From positions 1-6,571 of the forward strand of contig DAOWJS010000009.1 of assembly GCA_030640255.1 (NCBI GenBank): a DNA stretch of 6,571 nucleotides, written 5' to 3'. The position numbers and the translations under genes were made by a program. Below the pieces are notes generated by a model. It saw nothing but the letters and a program-made list of their open reading frames with translations. It was not told where the DNA came from and did no database searches. Origin of the DNA: Dehalococcoidales bacterium (GTDB lineage: Bacteria; Chloroflexota; Dehalococcoidia; Dehalococcoidales; GCA-2688105). Shown here one piece after another: positions 5,613-6,571 of the stretch; position 1 is the stretch's first letter, and the number at the start of each line of letters is the position of its first letter.

Positions 5613-6161
5613 ATGACACAGCCAGAGTCAGAAGAGTCAGGTAGCCAAGTAGAACCGGAAGTGGCTGAGGTAGAGGATATAGAGGTATTGAAGCAGGCAC
5701 TAGCTGAGGCAAAGGCAAAGGCGGAAGAAAATTTGGCTGGCTGGCAAAGAGCCCAGGCAGACTTTATTAACTACAAGCGGCGCACCGAGCAGGAAAAGGA
5801 GGAAATTAGCCAGTTTGCTAACTCTATCCTCATACTTAACCTGCTGCCTATTCTAGATGATTTAGAACGAGCTCTTACCTCTATCCCACCCCATCTAGCT
5901 AAACTTAGCTGGGTAGATGGCATCAGGCTCATTGAGCGTAAGCTCCAGGCAAGCCTGGAGGCACAAGGGCTATCCCAGATTAAGGCACTGGGTGAACCTT
6001 TTGACCCCAACCTTCATGAAGCAGCCAGGCTCGGTAAAGGTAAAGAAGGAATCGTTATCGAGGAGCTACAAAAGGGCTATAAGTTACGTGATAGAGTACT
6101 GCGTCCATCAAAAGTAGTGGTGGGCAATGGGGAAGAAGAGGAGGAGAAAAAAGAGGAGTAA
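5613..6161 (+). CDS. grpE: Nucleotide exchange factor GrpE
   Basis: This encodes 182 residues. GrpE is a homodimeric cytoplasmic cochaperone that releases ADP from DnaK. After a short acidic tail (1-22), a long helix predicted to form the dimer coiled coil (about 23-70) contains WQRAQADFINYKRR (44-57), a typical GrpE stretch. LLPILDDLERAL (77-88) belongs to the four-helix bundle. The C-terminal beta-domain that enters the DnaK cleft has GEPFDPNLHEA (127-137) and GYKLRDRVLRPSKVVV (155-170), the family signature. The extreme C-terminus is a run of Glu and Lys. The ATG follows the repeat-borne GAGGT, and the acidic start is normal for GrpE. Only 3 nt separate its stop from dnaK, so these two are certainly co-transcribed and probably translationally coupled. 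Linkage to hrcA across the 190-bp repeat is likely but not proven. Confidence 0.96.
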   Translation: MTQPESEESGSQVEPEVAEVEDIEVLKQALAEAKAKAEENLAGWQRAQADFINYKRRTEQEKEEISQFANSILILNLLPILDDLERALTSIPPHLAKLSWVDGIRLIERKLQASLEAQGLSQIKALGEPFDPNLHEAARLGKGKEGIVIEELQKGYKLRDRVLRPSKVVVGNGEEEEEKKEE

Positions 6162-6164
6162 GCT

Positions 6165-6571
6165 ATGGCTAAGGTTATAGGTATTGATTTAGGCACCACC
6201 TTTTCGGCGGTGGCAGTAATGGAAGCCGGAGAACCAGTAATCATTCCTAACGCTGAAGGCGGTCGCATCACCCCATCCATAGTAGCGGTGAGCAAGAGCG
6301 GTGAACGTGTAGTAGGACAGGTAGCCAAGCGCCAGGCTATTACCAACCCAGAAAATACTATCTTCAGCATCAAGCGCCTGATGGGGCGTAAGTTCGACGA
6401 GCCGACGGTGGAATATGACCGAAAGCTTTTGCCCTTTAAGATAGTCAAGGCGGCTAACGGTGATGCCAAAGTGGTGATGGGAGATAGAGAGTATAGCCCA
6501 CCTGAAATCTCGGCTATGATTCTGCAAAAACTTAAAACTGATGCCGAGGCTTACCTTGGCGAGAAGGTTAC
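6165..6571 (+). CDS. dnaK: Chaperone DnaK (Hsp70), N-terminal part, cut by the window end
   Basis: The first 135 codons are present and the gene runs off the right edge. The nucleotide-binding domain begins with VIGIDLGTTFSAVAVMEAG (4-22), the phosphate-1 loop of Hsp70. IIPNAEGGRITPSIVAV (26-42), VGQVAKRQ (50-57) and NPENTIFSIKRLMGRKF (61-77) follow, all standard for bacterial DnaK. Residue 13 is Phe where E. coli-type DnaK has Asn (GTTNS). DnaK binds unfolded peptides in an ATP-driven cycle with DnaJ and GrpE. The start codon is 3 nt after the grpE stop, and AAGAGGAG (6151-6158), inside the end of grpE, is the ribosome binding site. A dnaJ gene may follow outside the window. Confidence 0.97.
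   Translation, partial: MAKVIGIDLGTTFSAVAVMEAGEPVIIPNAEGGRITPSIVAVSKSGERVVGQVAKRQAITNPENTIFSIKRLMGRKFDEPTVEYDRKLLPFKIVKAANGDAKVVMGDREYSPPEISAMILQKLKTDAEAYLGEKV

Overview
The window is bacterial chromosomal DNA. It holds the start of a class I heat-shock operon (hrcA, grpE, dnaK) on the + strand. To its left are two minus-strand metallo-beta-lactamase (MBL)-fold genes, and at the far left a plus-strand gene for an exported Asp-box beta-propeller protein. Lipoprotein-type export, CIRCE/HrcA control and the hrcA-grpE-dnaK order exclude eukaryotes and fit a Gram-positive-type or Chloroflexota-type bacterium. The protein style and the G/C-rich hairpin repeats between genes remind me of Dehalococcoidia (Chloroflexota). 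That placement is an impression, not something shown by the sequence.

Layout. Positions 1-67 carry a strong intrinsic terminator for a gene lying left of the window. Positions 68-433 contain no gene. They hold two copies of a composite hairpin repeat, a small tandem repeat, and a near-consensus promoter whose predicted start site falls on the ATG of the propeller gene (434-1972). That gene overlaps tail-to-tail by 83 bp with an MBL lipoprotein gene (1890-3521, minus) that also carries two InlB-type repeats and a lamin-tail domain. A second, small MBL hydrolase gene (3584-4219, minus) lies upstream of it and may be co-transcribed with it. Divergent promoters at 4239-4348 separate this pair from the heat-shock operon. 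The operon is preceded by a CIRCE operator (4358-4384) and contains hrcA (4397-5422), a 190-bp spacer holding a third copy of the composite repeat, grpE (5613-6161) and the first 135 codons of dnaK (from 6165).

How the genes work together. HrcA is expected to bind the CIRCE element just downstream of the hrcA promoter and repress its own operon. GrpE is the nucleotide exchange factor for DnaK, the Hsp70 chaperone. The two MBL genes and the propeller gene have no visible link to heat shock. Two of these three are predicted to be exported.

I found no convincing new multi-gene system. The best leads are the three-copy composite hairpin repeat, one copy of which supplies the grpE ribosome binding site; the symmetric base swap in the CIRCE element; the predicted leaderless transcript; and the propeller gene that appears truncated where it meets the MBL gene.
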